Of a DNA stretch of 64,000 bases, positions 54,932 through 64,000 are shown piece after piece. Position numbers and translations under genes: made by a program. The stretch is from Fistulifera solaris (lineage: Eukaryota > Bacillariophyta > Bacillariophyceae > Naviculales > Stauroneidaceae), in the NCBI GenBank assembly GCA_030295235.1, contig AP026123.1, positions 124,001-188,000 on the forward strand, in the 5' to 3' direction. The first letter of the stretch is position 1. Each line of letters starts with the position of its first letter. The notes beneath the pieces are model-generated. The model did no database searches and was not told the DNA's origin. It saw only the letters and a list, made by a program, of their open reading frames with translations.

Positions 54932-55780
54932 GATGAAATTAACTTTAGCCCTTTTATTGGCTGCCACGGCAGAAGCCTTTGTGGTGCAACAAAGAGCGTG
55001 TCATCGACCCGTCTCTTTTCGGCTCCTCCGCCGCCGGGTCAAGGTTCCATCCCTCTTGCCGGAGGTCCTCCGCCGATGGCTGCTTCTCCCATGAAGCCTT
55101 CTGGTGCCGTACCGGGGGAAGATGCTGCTTGGGATTTGCCTTCCATTTCCGAGCCCAACCCGATTCTTCGTATCGAAGGTGGCGGCACACGCAAAACCTA
55201 CGGTTTCCGCAACGTCCAGAAGGAAGTTGTACAGCTTGCACTTTCCAGTGAAGGACGCCCTATTCAAGCAGATATGGAGCTCTGGATTGGACCCGACTGG
55301 ACACCCTTTAAGCTCAAGGCCTACAGTGAAGACGGCCTGATCCGCCCTATTCAAACATTGATCGGCACCCGTAACAAGCAAGCTACTATTGAGATCCGCA
55401 ACTCGGGAGCTTACGAGTTCCCCTTCAATGCCGCCTGCCGGTACGCTGACCCTCCTCTTGCGGAAGCCCGTACGAACCTAGTTCCGTCTATGGGAAATCC
55501 GCGTTTGATCCAAGGTGGTGCCGTTTACTCGGTTCCCTTCGAACCGACGGCAGAACGAGTTCGTGTTTTGCTCCGTACGGACGGTCGTCAGCTCAACGCC
55601 AGAATCGAATTGTTGGCCGGTCCCAACAATATCAAGCAGCTATATGAAGTCTTCACCAACAACGGACAACTTAACTCATTGTATGTCGTATTTGACACTC
55701 CTGGAGCAGGCAATGTTGTCCGTATTGTCAACCAAGGGACTGTTGAGTTCCCTGCTTACGCTTATATCTCTTCTGTTTAA
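54932..55780 (+). CDS. PyShell-like plastid protein with internal duplication, one frameshift
   Basis: ATG 54932 opens MKLTLALLLAATAEAFVVQQ, a textbook diatom plastid leader with the AEAF|VV cleavage context. About 283 residues follow. After a Pro/Gly-rich stretch come two related halves of about 85 residues: VVQLALSSEGRPIQADMELW / GPDWTPFK ... IEIRNSGAYEFPFNA, and RVRVLLRTDGRQLNARIELL / GPNNIKQL ... VRIVNQGTVEFPAYA. This two-fold beta-rich layout resembles PyShell, the protein sheath of diatom pyrenoids that encloses Rubisco. Assignment is from recalled pattern, not a search. The frame shifts at 54991-54993 (AAA, one base short) just after the leader; the printed frame would otherwise stop early. 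Confidence 0.65.
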   Translation, partial: DEINFSPFIGCHGRSLCGATKSVSSTRLFSAPPPPGQGSIPLAGGPPPMAASPMKPSGAVPGEDAAWDLPSISEPNPILRIEGGGTRKTYGFRNVQKEVVQLALSSEGRPIQADMELWIGPDWTPFKLKAYSEDGLIRPIQTLIGTRNKQATIEIRNSGAYEFPFNAACRYADPPLAEARTNLVPSMGNPRLIQGGAVYSVPFEPTAERVRVLLRTDGRQLNARIELLAGPNNIKQLYEVFTNNGQLNSLYVVFDTPGAGNVVRIVNQGTVEFPAYAYISSV

Positions 55781-56289
55781 CTTTGGCTGTAATAACAAAT
55801 GGGGATTTCTGAAAGCAATTATTTAGTTTAGAAACTAGCTTCTTTCATTATTTTTGATACAAAAAGTATTTCAGTGTCAGCAACATCTGAATTACATGAA
55901 AGTTAGATTACTAACATGACAACGTCATTTTATCAATGCTGGATGCAGTTGGACCTTTCGAAATCTACCACATCAATTCTCGGGTCCAAAAAATCAAAAT
56001 CTATCTTTTCTTGCCTCAACAGACCTTCATAGAGACTACAAGGTATTAGCAAGATTTGAGGGGTGGGTTCGATACGCGACGTGAATGAGATTCTTGTGAG
56101 GTGGTTCCCGGTCAGCCCGTGATGTCTCTTTTGAAGGCAGCCAGTCTGAATCAGTTTCTAGTTTCTAGTGACTTTTATCGCGAGAGTAAGATCCTACAAC
56201 GTGGACAGGACTTAAAATATAACTTCAAATGTTATCCGTAAGCAAAATTCATCGACAGAGGGTACCCAGATATGGAAGATATGGAATGC

Positions 56290-56795
56290 TTGTACTTTCA
56301 AATTCCCGGAAAATCTGGGAGAGCGGTGGTTTTGCATCCATCCAACGTCCTGCAGATATTCTGGTATGGTTGCTTTGCGTTGCACATAAATTTTGTGCTT
56401 GGTCCAGAATTTCTGGAGTATATGTTTTTCGGTCTTACAGAAATCCTGTCTAAGTTCCATAATTTCTGGAATTCGTATTTTTGGTCCCACAGCAACTCTC
56501 TGACTCTGACACCGGTTCCAGAAGAGCTGAAATCGATGTTCGCAATCATGCACATAAAATTTTTGAACGTTCCAGAAATCCTGGAATCGGTGGTTTGCGT
56601 CACTCAAAGATTTTTCGTGCATTCCAGAAATTCTGGAACTTTCATTTTCGGCCACAGAAAGATTGTGTTGACGTTCCAGCAATACTGGAATCGGTGTTTG
56701 GCATCCATCAATCGTCCTGTGTGCCCGCCGATATTCTGGTATCGTTGTTTGGCGTTGCACATAGATTTTGTGCACGGTCCAGAATTTCTGGACTA
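56290..56795. repeat. Palindrome repeat cluster C
   Basis: About ten copies of a 13-17 base palindrome with CCAG...CTGG arms lie 40-60 bases apart between the shell-like gene and YchF. The best are 56622-56638 (arms TTCCAGAA/TTCTGGAA) and 56777-56793 (arms GTCCAGAA/TTCTGGAC). Others, near 56573 and 56677, have changed centres but intact arms. Longer shared segments (TGCACATAAATTTTGTGC near 56382 and TGCACATAGATTTTGTGC near 56756; GGCATCCAT near 56333 and 56699) show part of the cluster is itself duplicated. Confidence 0.85.
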
Positions 56796-56813
56796 GATGT
56801 TTTTCGGTCACCC

Positions 56814-56908
56814 AGGGTTCCGTTTTGCGTCTCTCGCATCCGTCCATTGTTATCCAACTGCGAATATATTAAAAATTGAAGGGTGAATAAAGTCGCAGCA
56901 ATGATGAT
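56814..56908 (+). repeat. Direct repeat of 95 bp, copy 1
   Basis: This block (AGGGTTCCGTTTTGCG to AATGATGAT) recurs almost exactly at 57056-57152, which has two extra T in one T run. The copies start 242 bp apart. Confidence 0.9.
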
Positions 56909-57055
56909 TTCGAACTACTTGTTAAGAGCTTCTTTTATTTTCACGTTGAAAATCCGAGGATCGACACCTTGAATTTTCACTATCCAACGGAGTGTTGGTT
57001 TACGCCAGCCAAGACTGGAATGTACAGTAGTCATGAGTCATGAACCGAACAACAA

Positions 57056-57152
57056 AGGGTTCCGTTTTGCGTCTCTCGCATCCGTCCATTGTTATCCAAC
57101 TGCGAATATATTTTAAAAATTGAAGGGTGAATAAAGTCGCAGCAATGATGAT
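57056..57152 (+). repeat. Direct repeat of 97 bp, copy 2
   Basis: Second copy of the block at 56814-56908, near-identical apart from two extra T. It lies between cluster C and the YchF gene. Confidence 0.9.
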
Positions 57153-57404
57153 GTTGAACCGAACCTGCTCCAACAATGTTATTGCACAGCAACGAGTGAC
57201 AAATGAGCGCTCTTTTTGTGCAAACTTGTCGAAGGGAGCATAAATGCAACGCTTGTAATCCGATCTGTTATTGCGTTGCGCCTTATTTTTGATTATAAAA
57301 AGTCTGACTGATAGGGAAGGATGTTATTTCGAAGTTGTTGTGATCGTTGAGCAATTGCAACGAATGATATCGATGATTGAGATACTTTTCACAAGAATGA
57401 AAGG

Positions 57405-58699
57405 ATGGAAAAAGTGAATCTCGATTGTCGTTGGGATACTCTGTTTCTCCATTCTGCATCCTCTTCCTCTACCGCGACGAGTGATACGCTCGAGTTTCTT
57501 CGGATTGAAGTCTACGATTCAGCGCCCTACGGCTTCATGTATCAGTATGAAAGTATGAGTTGCTTTCGTCGGCTTACCGAATGTCGGGAAATCAACTTTA
57601 TTCAATGCACTCGCACGACAAGCCATCGCACCTTCCGCAAACTATCCGTTTTGCACGATTGAGCCCAATATCGCGTAATTGCCGATCCACGACCCGTATT
57701 TACCCATGTTAGCGGAAATGGATCCCCATCAGCCTCGGAAACAAGTCTTTGCGACGATGGAATGGGTGGATGTGGCGGGACTTTGTCGCGGTGCGTATCG
57801 TGGGGAAGGATTGGGAAACCGATTTCTCGCCACCATTCGCGATTGTCACGCCATGTGTCATGTCGTTCGCGTATGTTTAGACAAAAACACGGTACATGTC
57901 GACGGACGAGTTGATCCGAAAGCTGATATTCAAGCCATTCATTTAGAATTACTCATGGCAGATCTAGAGCATGTCGAACGACGTTTGGCCAGAACCACAT
58001 GTCAGGGCAAGGAACTACATGCGCTTGAACAAGTGCTTGTGTTCCTTCAAAGAGGATTGCCCGCGCGGAAAGCGGACCTGGACCCCGAGTCGCTGTTATC
58101 GATCAAGTCAATGGGGCTACTAACTTTGAAACCGGTTTTGTACTGTTTCAATGTCGATGAAGTTGATTTCACTTTAGCACGCACTGATGCTTTGGAGCAA
58201 ATAGACAAGATTTTTCGAGCATTGAAAGAAGAGGACGATGGCTTTCATTTGAATAATTTTGCTTTAGTAAGTGCAAAACTCGAAAGCGACTTGGCGCAAA
58301 AGAGTCTACATGAGCAAAGAGCCTTTCTAAATAAACTTGGAATTGATTGGGGCGAGACGGTGGACCTAAGAAGCGGCGCTGATGGCTTTAGTAGCAGTGT
58401 CCTCCCTAGGATGGTAAAAGAGCTCCTGGATTTGTCAGTGGTATATACTGGTCCTGGAGTTCCTCCCGAGAAATCCCTTACGACCAAGACGCATCTGATT
58501 CGACAGGGACATATCACGGCCGATGGTTTGGCCTCTCGTCTGCACGGAGACATTCAAAAGGTTTTATACAGGCTCGGCTCCTCAATTGATCGAATCCGGA
58601 AGTTTGAAGAATGCGAGGAGTGCTGGCCTTTTACGAGGAGAGGGGCGCAACTATGTGCTTGCGGCGGATGATGTTGTTTTGATCAAGTGGAAGCCGTAA
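57405..58699 (+). CDS. YchF/OLA1-family P-loop nucleotidase, heavily frameshifted
   Basis: Walker [15 protein letters not shown] at about 57571-57612 is followed by [10 protein letters not shown], then [20 protein letters not shown] and CFNVDEVDF. The NVDE in place of NKxD is the YchF hallmark, linked to ATP rather than GTP preference. A TGS-like end ([18 protein letters not shown] ... [16 protein letters not shown]) finishes at stop 58697-58699. YchF proteins bind ribosomes and respond to redox stress. The frame breaks upstream of the P-loop (about 57545-57575, unresolved, with an in-frame TGA), at 57675, 57693-57695, 58560-58561 and 58588, mostly at short G or C runs. Upstream coding may be an organellar presequence, so the start is uncertain. 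It could be a pseudogene, or intact with errors. Confidence 0.7.
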
Positions 58700-58758
58700 G
58701 AACATTGTGCGGAGACTCTAATTTGCGGATACGTAGACGTGTAGTGGCCTGAATGTTT

Positions 58759-58852
58759 GATATAAGAGAACTCGATTTAAACGCGCAAGCGGAAAGTTTC
58801 GCTGTTGATATAAGAGAACTCGATCTAAACGCGCAAGCGGAAAGTTTCGCTG
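58759..58852 (+). repeat. Tandem repeat of 48 bp, two copies
   Basis: GATATAAGAGAACTCGATTT begins copy 1 at 58759 and GATATAAGAGAACTCGATCT begins copy 2 at 58807. The 46-base units differ by one base. They sit 60 bp after the YchF stop, so they may lie in its 3' untranslated region. Confidence 0.9.
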
Positions 58853-59309
58853 AAGGCACGGCGATTGACGAAGCGATCACAATTAGGCCGCAGTCGATTC
58901 GCGTGGTCGGTTCATGATCGAGGAGTCTATCGAAGCATCAGCAGTGTTGTTTGGTTGCTTCCGCTCGCAGCACGAGTTGTAACTATGAGTGTAGCTTATT
59001 CGTAGACGCTATTTGTAACTATTTTCTGGAAATTATCTCTTGATTCGTTACGACTATTATGTTTCTCGTGCAATCATCTTAGTTTTTTTTTTATTAAAAA
59101 AAATAGTTACTATGTCCAAACTGTTTTCCGTTTTTTGCCGACTGGAGCGCATTCATGAGTCAGTCGTCACGAACGAGTTTGGTCTCTCGCGTTTTGCGCA
59201 TTGCGATGTTTGTTGCGTGCTACAAAGCTCTGCCTTATACCTCTCATTCGTTGGCATCTGCAAACCTCAACGACGAAGAAGAAAGAAAACGACGTTGCGG
59301 CTCATCAGA

Positions 59310-60653
59310 ATGAAGCGGAGACAACGCTATTTCGTGTTTTTGCTGTCCTTGCTGACGTTGAAATGGCGGAATGCTGAAGCTCTCTTGACATTTCCGATGA
59401 CACCACGCTTCAACAAGCAGAATAATCTACAATTACGCAATTTTCATAGAATACAAACGCGACAATTGACGACTCTTTCTTTAAATTCTCCTTTTCCTCT
59501 CGTGCCGGCCAATGATGAGTGGGGCAATTGGGCGGCGTTGTGCAGTACCGCCGCTCTCTCACAAGTTTTAGGCACTAAAACCCGCATCGGTCGACTGTTG
59601 GGTGCACCGGTGACCGCCATGGCCCTTTCGTTTTTTATGGCTTCAATCGGGATTCTTCAACCCGGTGGGACTCCGGCCGCGCGTGCGTTGCAGTTGCTCA
59701 GTTTGCAACTGGCGACGCCGCTGATTTTGCTGGGAGCGGACTTGCGAGATGCGATGCAACGATGCGGACCGCTCTTTCTTTCCTTCATGGTAGCGTCCGT
59801 CGCTACATTGGCAGCTTCTTTCGTTGGATGGACTGTATCGGGATCGATGCTTACAGCAGCACTGGGTCGAGATGGATTAGTTATTGCCGCGGCCCTTTTG
59901 GCGAAAAACATTGGTGGTGGCATCAATTATGTTGCCGTCTGTCGTACTCTGAATGCCAGCCCGACAGCTGTTGCTGCAGGATTGTGTGTCGATAACATTT
60001 TTGCTCTTATTTACTTCCCGGTAACGTCCATTTTGGCCAATGGGAAGCCGGATGTTGAGACAAATACCGACAAGGATTCATCACAATCCGACTTTGCTGC
60101 TGTCGCAGATGCCCCGGTGACAGTTCAAAGCATTTCCAATACTCTCTGTCTTGCCGCGGTGTTGCTGTGGTTGGGGGAACGCATCGGAGGACCCAGTGGA
60201 GCTCTCCCTGTTTGCACATTACTGACGGTGGCATTTGCTAGCTGGGCTCCACGGGAAAAAGTCATGCGACCCATTCAACCCACCGCGAATTGTTTGGGGC
60301 TGGCTTGCTTGTATCTTTTCTTTGCCACGGCGGGTGCACCGGGTCTCGCAGTGGCTGAATCGGTCAAAGCTTCGCTCCTCCCCTTGACATTGTTCTTGTC
60401 CATGTTGTACGCCATACATGGTGCTATATTGTTTGCGGGATATTTGTTGCTTCATCAATTTTCGTCGGCTTTTGTTCCGCAACGCTTGCTAGTCGCTTCG
60501 TCGGCCGCCATTGGCGGTCCCGCAACGGCCGTGGCGTTGGCCGAAGCCGCTGGATGGAAATCACTGGCTGTACCCAGTATCTTGGTGGGAAATATCGGTT
60601 ACGCCATTGCTACCTTCTGTGCGTTGGCCTTTCACTCGTTGTTAAATCGGTGA
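59310..60653 (+). CDS. DUF819 family multi-pass membrane protein, predicted plastid-targeted
   Basis: ATG 59310 opens a signal peptide (MKRRQRYFVFLLSLLTLKW) with an AEALLTFP junction that resembles a plastid import site. The open frame runs upstream to 59040, but that extension would hide the leader. Then follow about ten hydrophobic helices, such as LGTKTRIGRLLGAPVTAMAL, TPLILLGADLRDAMQRCGPL, GLVIAAALLAKNIGGGINY, VAAGLCVDNIFALIYFPV and GPATAVALAEAAGW. This layout matches DUF819 (YjcL-like) membrane proteins, whose transport substrate is unknown. The frame is intact over 447 residues. Confidence 0.75.
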   Translation: MKRRQRYFVFLLSLLTLKWRNAEALLTFPMTPRFNKQNNLQLRNFHRIQTRQLTTLSLNSPFPLVPANDEWGNWAALCSTAALSQVLGTKTRIGRLLGAPVTAMALSFFMASIGILQPGGTPAARALQLLSLQLATPLILLGADLRDAMQRCGPLFLSFMVASVATLAASFVGWTVSGSMLTAALGRDGLVIAAALLAKNIGGGINYVAVCRTLNASPTAVAAGLCVDNIFALIYFPVTSILANGKPDVETNTDKDSSQSDFAAVADAPVTVQSISNTLCLAAVLLWLGERIGGPSGALPVCTLLTVAFASWAPREKVMRPIQPTANCLGLACLYLFFATAGAPGLAVAESVKASLLPLTLFLSMLYAIHGAILFAGYLLLHQFSSAFVPQRLLVASSAAIGGPATAVALAEAAGWKSLAVPSILVGNIGYAIATFCALAFHSLLNR

Positions 60654-61386
60654 CAAATTCCTTAGATCTTCTAATACTATACTAATTCTAATTCTTGCTG
60701 CTAAAGACTAGCATTCCTTAATTGTTGACGGTGTTAGCTTTTTCACTTTACTAAAGGGGTGTCTATGACAATGTAAGTTTTTTCATGGAGCGTCTCTGAT
60801 GCAAAAAACAGTCAGTTCAGAATTTACTACTCCGTATATAGTCCAAGCTCAACTTATCCACGACTGCAAGTCAGTCATGAGTTAAATTTCTTTCGAGCGA
60901 CAATGGCTCATGCAATTCGATCGTTCACCAAATTTTCTTGAGCTTCGTATATCTTGATTGCAAGGAAATAGTGTTTAGCACTGCTTTCGTTACACACCTT
61001 GATAATGTGCGTCGAAAAGCCTGCGAAAGGTTGTCTTCCGTATTTACTATGGACCAAAATGTTGAATTGATTCTTTCGTCTTTCGAGCTACAGTGTTACC
61101 TGCAATTCATTCGTTTGCCCGATTTCTTAAGCTCCCATTTGTTGTTGTTGCAATGGAATAGTCTTTGGCAGCGTTATCATTATAGGTCATTATAGCTTAC
61201 GTCGACGAGCCTTACGAAACGTTGTCGTTTGTTATTACTATGGACCCAAAGTGTTGGTTCAAGGAGAACACGACTGCGTTTATTTCTTCAGTCATGTACA
61301 AAGTACGCAGCGAAAAAATAAAAAAACCGACAATGGCACAACCTTTTACCAGATAATTAATAATGTGGTTAACATGACTATATATT
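60654..61386 (+). repeat. Dispersed repeat family, further copies
   Basis: GTCGAAAAGCC (61011) and GTCGACGAGCC (61201) begin units of about 190 bp. Each continues to TACTATGGACC...AAATGTT or AAGTGTT. CACGACTGC...CAGTCATGA words occur at about 60860 and 61272. The same order of words occurs near 11.8-12.3 kb and, inverted, near 37.9 kb. No gene is supported between the DUF819 and DUF4505 genes. Confidence 0.65.
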
Positions 61387-62163
61387 ATGGTGCTGATGAA
61401 TATATTGCATCAAGGATTGACAGAGATCGCGAGAAGAGCGTCGCCGAATGCTTGTTTTGCGGAGTCTTCCCAGTCGAAAGCTCGAAAACAAGTTCTGTCC
61501 TTTTCGACGCAGACCGCCTATATTGATGAGTGGTTCGCTTCTATCATCAAAAGGCCTTCGTTTTATCAAGTTCTAGCCAACTCGGAACCTGTACGATGCT
61601 ACTTTTACAATATTGATTTGTACGGTCGGTTGTTTTTGGAAGAAACTATGCCCAAGAATATAGCTACATCGATCAAAGACGAGAGATTTCTGGATCTCTT
61701 CTTTGGTCGCATTCAAAAACCAACAGAGAAACACCAAGAACTCATGAAACAAAAGGAAATTCCTATTCATGACTACCCTTTTGTATCACCTTGCGGCAGG
61801 GAACTCAATTTCATTCGACCAGCGGCGACCCCCCTTGTATTTCATTCCATCGAAAAGGAACATCTCATTTTTGCCGGTAATAAACGACAATTGTTTGATC
61901 CTGCGAATTTGGCTATTTCGGAACGAACAGGAAGATTGTACCATCAAGTCACAAATATGTCTCTACGGGGGGATACTACGAGCAAAGACGCACCTGAATA
62001 CGCGTTGGTTCGATCTGCTGTTGCAGTTTCGCTCTCGGATCGCATTATTCTGCACGATGATTGTCTTTCTTTCCAGTTGGATGACAAAGCTTTGCCAATT
62101 GAATGGCTACCTGCGAGTTGCGAGCCTGGCGAGTGGGCAATGCCTGGTTCACACGACGAATGA
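61387..62163 (+). CDS. DUF4505 (UPF0598, C8orf82-like) protein
   Basis: The protein is 258 residues. A basic, Ser-rich N-terminus (GLTEIARRASPNACFAESSQ) may be an organellar leader. The conserved core has CYFYNIDLYGRLFLEE, ERFLDLFFGRI, YPFVSPCGRELNFIRPA, TGRLYHQVT and ALVRSAVAVSLSDRIIL. This order matches the UPF0598/DUF4505 family, widespread in eukaryotes, with human C8orf82 reported as mitochondrial. The biochemical function is not established. The frame is intact and the start codon is ATG 61387. Confidence 0.8.
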   Translation: MVLMNILHQGLTEIARRASPNACFAESSQSKARKQVLSFSTQTAYIDEWFASIIKRPSFYQVLANSEPVRCYFYNIDLYGRLFLEETMPKNIATSIKDERFLDLFFGRIQKPTEKHQELMKQKEIPIHDYPFVSPCGRELNFIRPAATPLVFHSIEKEHLIFAGNKRQLFDPANLAISERTGRLYHQVTNMSLRGDTTSKDAPEYALVRSAVAVSLSDRIILHDDCLSFQLDDKALPIEWLPASCEPGEWAMPGSHDE

Positions 62164-62821
62164 AACGCTGACATGAATATTGAGTCTCGTCAACAAACGA
62201 AGCAATCTGAATTTGCATGAAAGTTCAAAGCGGTGCAGTATGAATCGGCAATGACTTGTATGGAAACGTCGAGGATGACGACGTCTTTTGTACATGTTGC
62301 AGATCTAGGTATGTCATTATATATGGTTGAGCCCTTTTTGGACAATGGGCTACTTTCTTTGCTGGTTATCTCGGTTCCTTGAACTCACTACATGAATCAT
62401 CAGCTACGGATACATTATAGGCAAAACGGAGGGAGGCTTCAACCTGAGGTGAAACTGTCAGAACTTTTTCTTCAAATGGAGGTATCGCTTCTTTTAGATT
62501 CCTCGATACTGTTTCCCAAACAGTTCGACTAAAAAGCCCCGTGGTGTCCGCTTGGTCCAGTTTGTGATATTGACTCTTTCGAGCTCTTATACGGGCCCCT
62601 TGTGGCTTTGGGCTTTACGGGATAGGGAATGGTCGATAGTGCTCCTCTGGGAGCTTGACGGAAATTACTCACTCCGAGCGGTTCCGATTATCTACGGTTT
62701 CGATGTCGTATCGATTCCTAAATATCTATGAACGAAACTTGGTTTCAACGATAAATATTATCTTAAGCAACCGAAACGGTATGTTCGCTCATAACGCAAA
62801 ACAAGTAATGTGTTTTTTGCC

Positions 62822-62972
62822 AGAGAGAAAATTTCTCTCTGAAGTGAGAAAATTTCTCTCTTTAGAGAGAGATTTTCTCTCGATTTCTCTCTTAGAGAGA
62901 AATTTTCTCCCTTAAAGAGATATTTCTCCCTATTTCTCTCTTTAGAGAGAAAGTTCTCTCTGTAGAGAGATA
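62822..62972. repeat. GAGA/TCTC palindromic block, copy 1
   Basis: About 150 bp made of alternating AGAGAGA and TCTCTCT tracts around A/T centres, such as GAGAGAAAATTTCTCTC. It recurs at 63655-63812 with the same internal order, about 828 bp away. Confidence 0.9.
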
Positions 62973-63654
62973 TTTTTTCTATGCTTTCGTTCACTTCTTT
63001 GTGTAATTACCAGGTAAGGTTAAAAATCGACGATGAAGAGACCTCAACACACAACGAACAACCGTTATCGCACAAAACAACCAACGCCAAAAACAAAAAG
63101 ACGGTGCAGCGAGACAAGCATTTCTAATTACTAAAATGTAATTTGTCCCCGATAGCTAGTCATCAATTGACCTCGTCAACAGGAACAATGGGGCTTAGCT
63201 TTGGAAAGACGAATGGCGTGTGCAGGCCGAGTGCCATTTTTGGCTCGGCGTCGTGCTGTTTGGTGCGTTCCATTTTCAATTTCCCTTTTGTTTTTACTGT
63301 GAAAACATATTTGATCCGCGGCTCATTGGACATAGTTTGTCTTTTCCATGCTGACTGAAGAGTCTGGCAAATTTCAGCGGTCTGGGGCTGCTTCGTTTTC
63401 CCGGGCTTGTTGAGTTTCCAGCACGCCACGGCCGCATCTCAGTTCGTCTCTCATTCTTGCCATTAATCAAAAGCGTTAGATAATAGGTTTTGAGTTGATA
63501 TGAATTACTCTTTTGCAAAATAAACCTCTTTCGATACTTGCCAAGCAGAAAAGTAATGCACCGACGCCAACGACGCCCGACGCCCACATTGTACAGTACA
63601 TAAAATTCGTTCAACAGAGGAAAACTCTAAACAGAAATCGTCTTACTCCATAAT

Positions 63655-63812
63655 GAAAATTTCTCTCTGAAGTGAGAAAATTTCTCTCTTAGAGAGAGAT
63701 TTTCTCTCGATTTCTCCCTTAAGAGAGAAATTTTCTCCCTTAAAGAGAAATTTTCTCCCTATTTCTCTCTACAGAGAGAATTTCTCTCTATAGAGAGAAA
63801 ATTTCTCTCTAT
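63655..63812. repeat. GAGA/TCTC palindromic block, copy 2
   Basis: Second copy of the block at 62822-62972; the start GAAAATTTCTCTCTGAAG is identical. Later parts differ in A, T and C run lengths. Confidence 0.9.
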
Positions 63813-64000
63813 AATGACAAAAAATTGCTTAGAGACAAACGGCATTTAAGCTTATAGCATAAAACGTGTATCGGAATTTATCGCGAAATGTTGTACAATT
63901 GAGTAGAGTACAAATGTTTCCGTTGAAATAATTACTATATAAGCGTAAACTGTATAGTATGTTACGGAGAGACTTCCGACAAGCACCCTGCGCGAAGCTT

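Larger units (their letters stand above)
62164..64000. other. Terminal 1.8-kb non-coding region
   Basis: No gene is supported. Short open frames at 63163-63429 (minus) and 63294-63614 (minus) overlap and lack recognisable domains. The region holds the two GAGA-palindrome blocks listed separately. Confidence 0.45.

Noticed and set aside
56229-56879. Several long open frames across cluster C on both strands.
   Set aside because: They are translations of the palindromic repeat, which lacks stops in several frames.
63163-63614. Two overlapping minus-strand open frames.
   Set aside because: No recognisable domains, and they overlap in different frames next to low-complexity repeats.

Overview
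The window looks like nuclear DNA of a photosynthetic stramenopile, most likely a diatom. Several predicted proteins begin with a signal peptide followed by an ASAF-like plastid import motif: SNAFVLSS in the DnaJ protein, ARAFLATP in the nucleotide kinase, AEAFVVQQ in the shell-like protein, GALAFQH in the FtsH-like protein and QIASFLVV in the PPR-like protein. Introns are few, short (58-127 bp) and GT-AG. The genes are eukaryotic housekeeping genes mixed with ochrophyte orphans. The species cannot be fixed from the sequence.

I support 27 genes. From left to right they are: a giant tandem CBM6 protein with a lysine/serine-rich silaffin-like tail (1-6854, open at the left edge); MCM6; a Ste24 CaaX protease; a plastid PPR-like protein; a GT31 glycosyltransferase; a Cys-rich orphan; a plastid DnaJ/coiled-coil protein; an atypical kinase; a Cys/His orphan; a double-length tyrosyl-tRNA synthetase; a NIFK/Nop15-like RRM protein; a small two-exon membrane protein; RCL1; an ATRX-like SNF2 ATPase with ADD and CW domains; a phosphatidylinositol-synthase-like enzyme; an FtsH-like AAA protein without a protease domain; a predicted thylakoid-lumen protein with a WW-like tail; a Sen1-like helicase; a UMP/CMP-type kinase fused to a CaMKII-association-like domain; a helical-repeat protein; two adjacent membrane-protein paralogues; an M11 metalloprotease; a PyShell-like protein; a YchF-family protein; a DUF819 membrane protein; and a DUF4505 protein.

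MCM6, Ste24, RCL1, the NIFK-like protein, TyrRS, ATRX and Sen1 are core replication, chromatin, RNA and translation functions. The plastid set covers RNA handling, chaperoning, nucleotide metabolism and possibly pyrenoid structure. The CBM6 protein, GT31 enzyme, M11 protease and paralogous membrane proteins point to the cell wall or surface.

About half of the genes are broken by single-base frameshifts, nearly all in homopolymer runs, about 27 in total. This looks more like homopolymer sequencing error than decay, so the CDS spans given are the inferred whole genes. I describe each break in words and do not rewrite the sequence.

The intergenic DNA holds unusual repeats. Three separated clusters (about 24.9-25.6, 43.36-43.58 and 56.3-56.8 kb) are built on short CCAGA...TCTGG palindromes whose arms change together. 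A GAGA/TCTC palindromic block occurs twice near 62.8 and 63.7 kb. A 190-230 bp repeat family recurs near 12, 38 and 61 kb.
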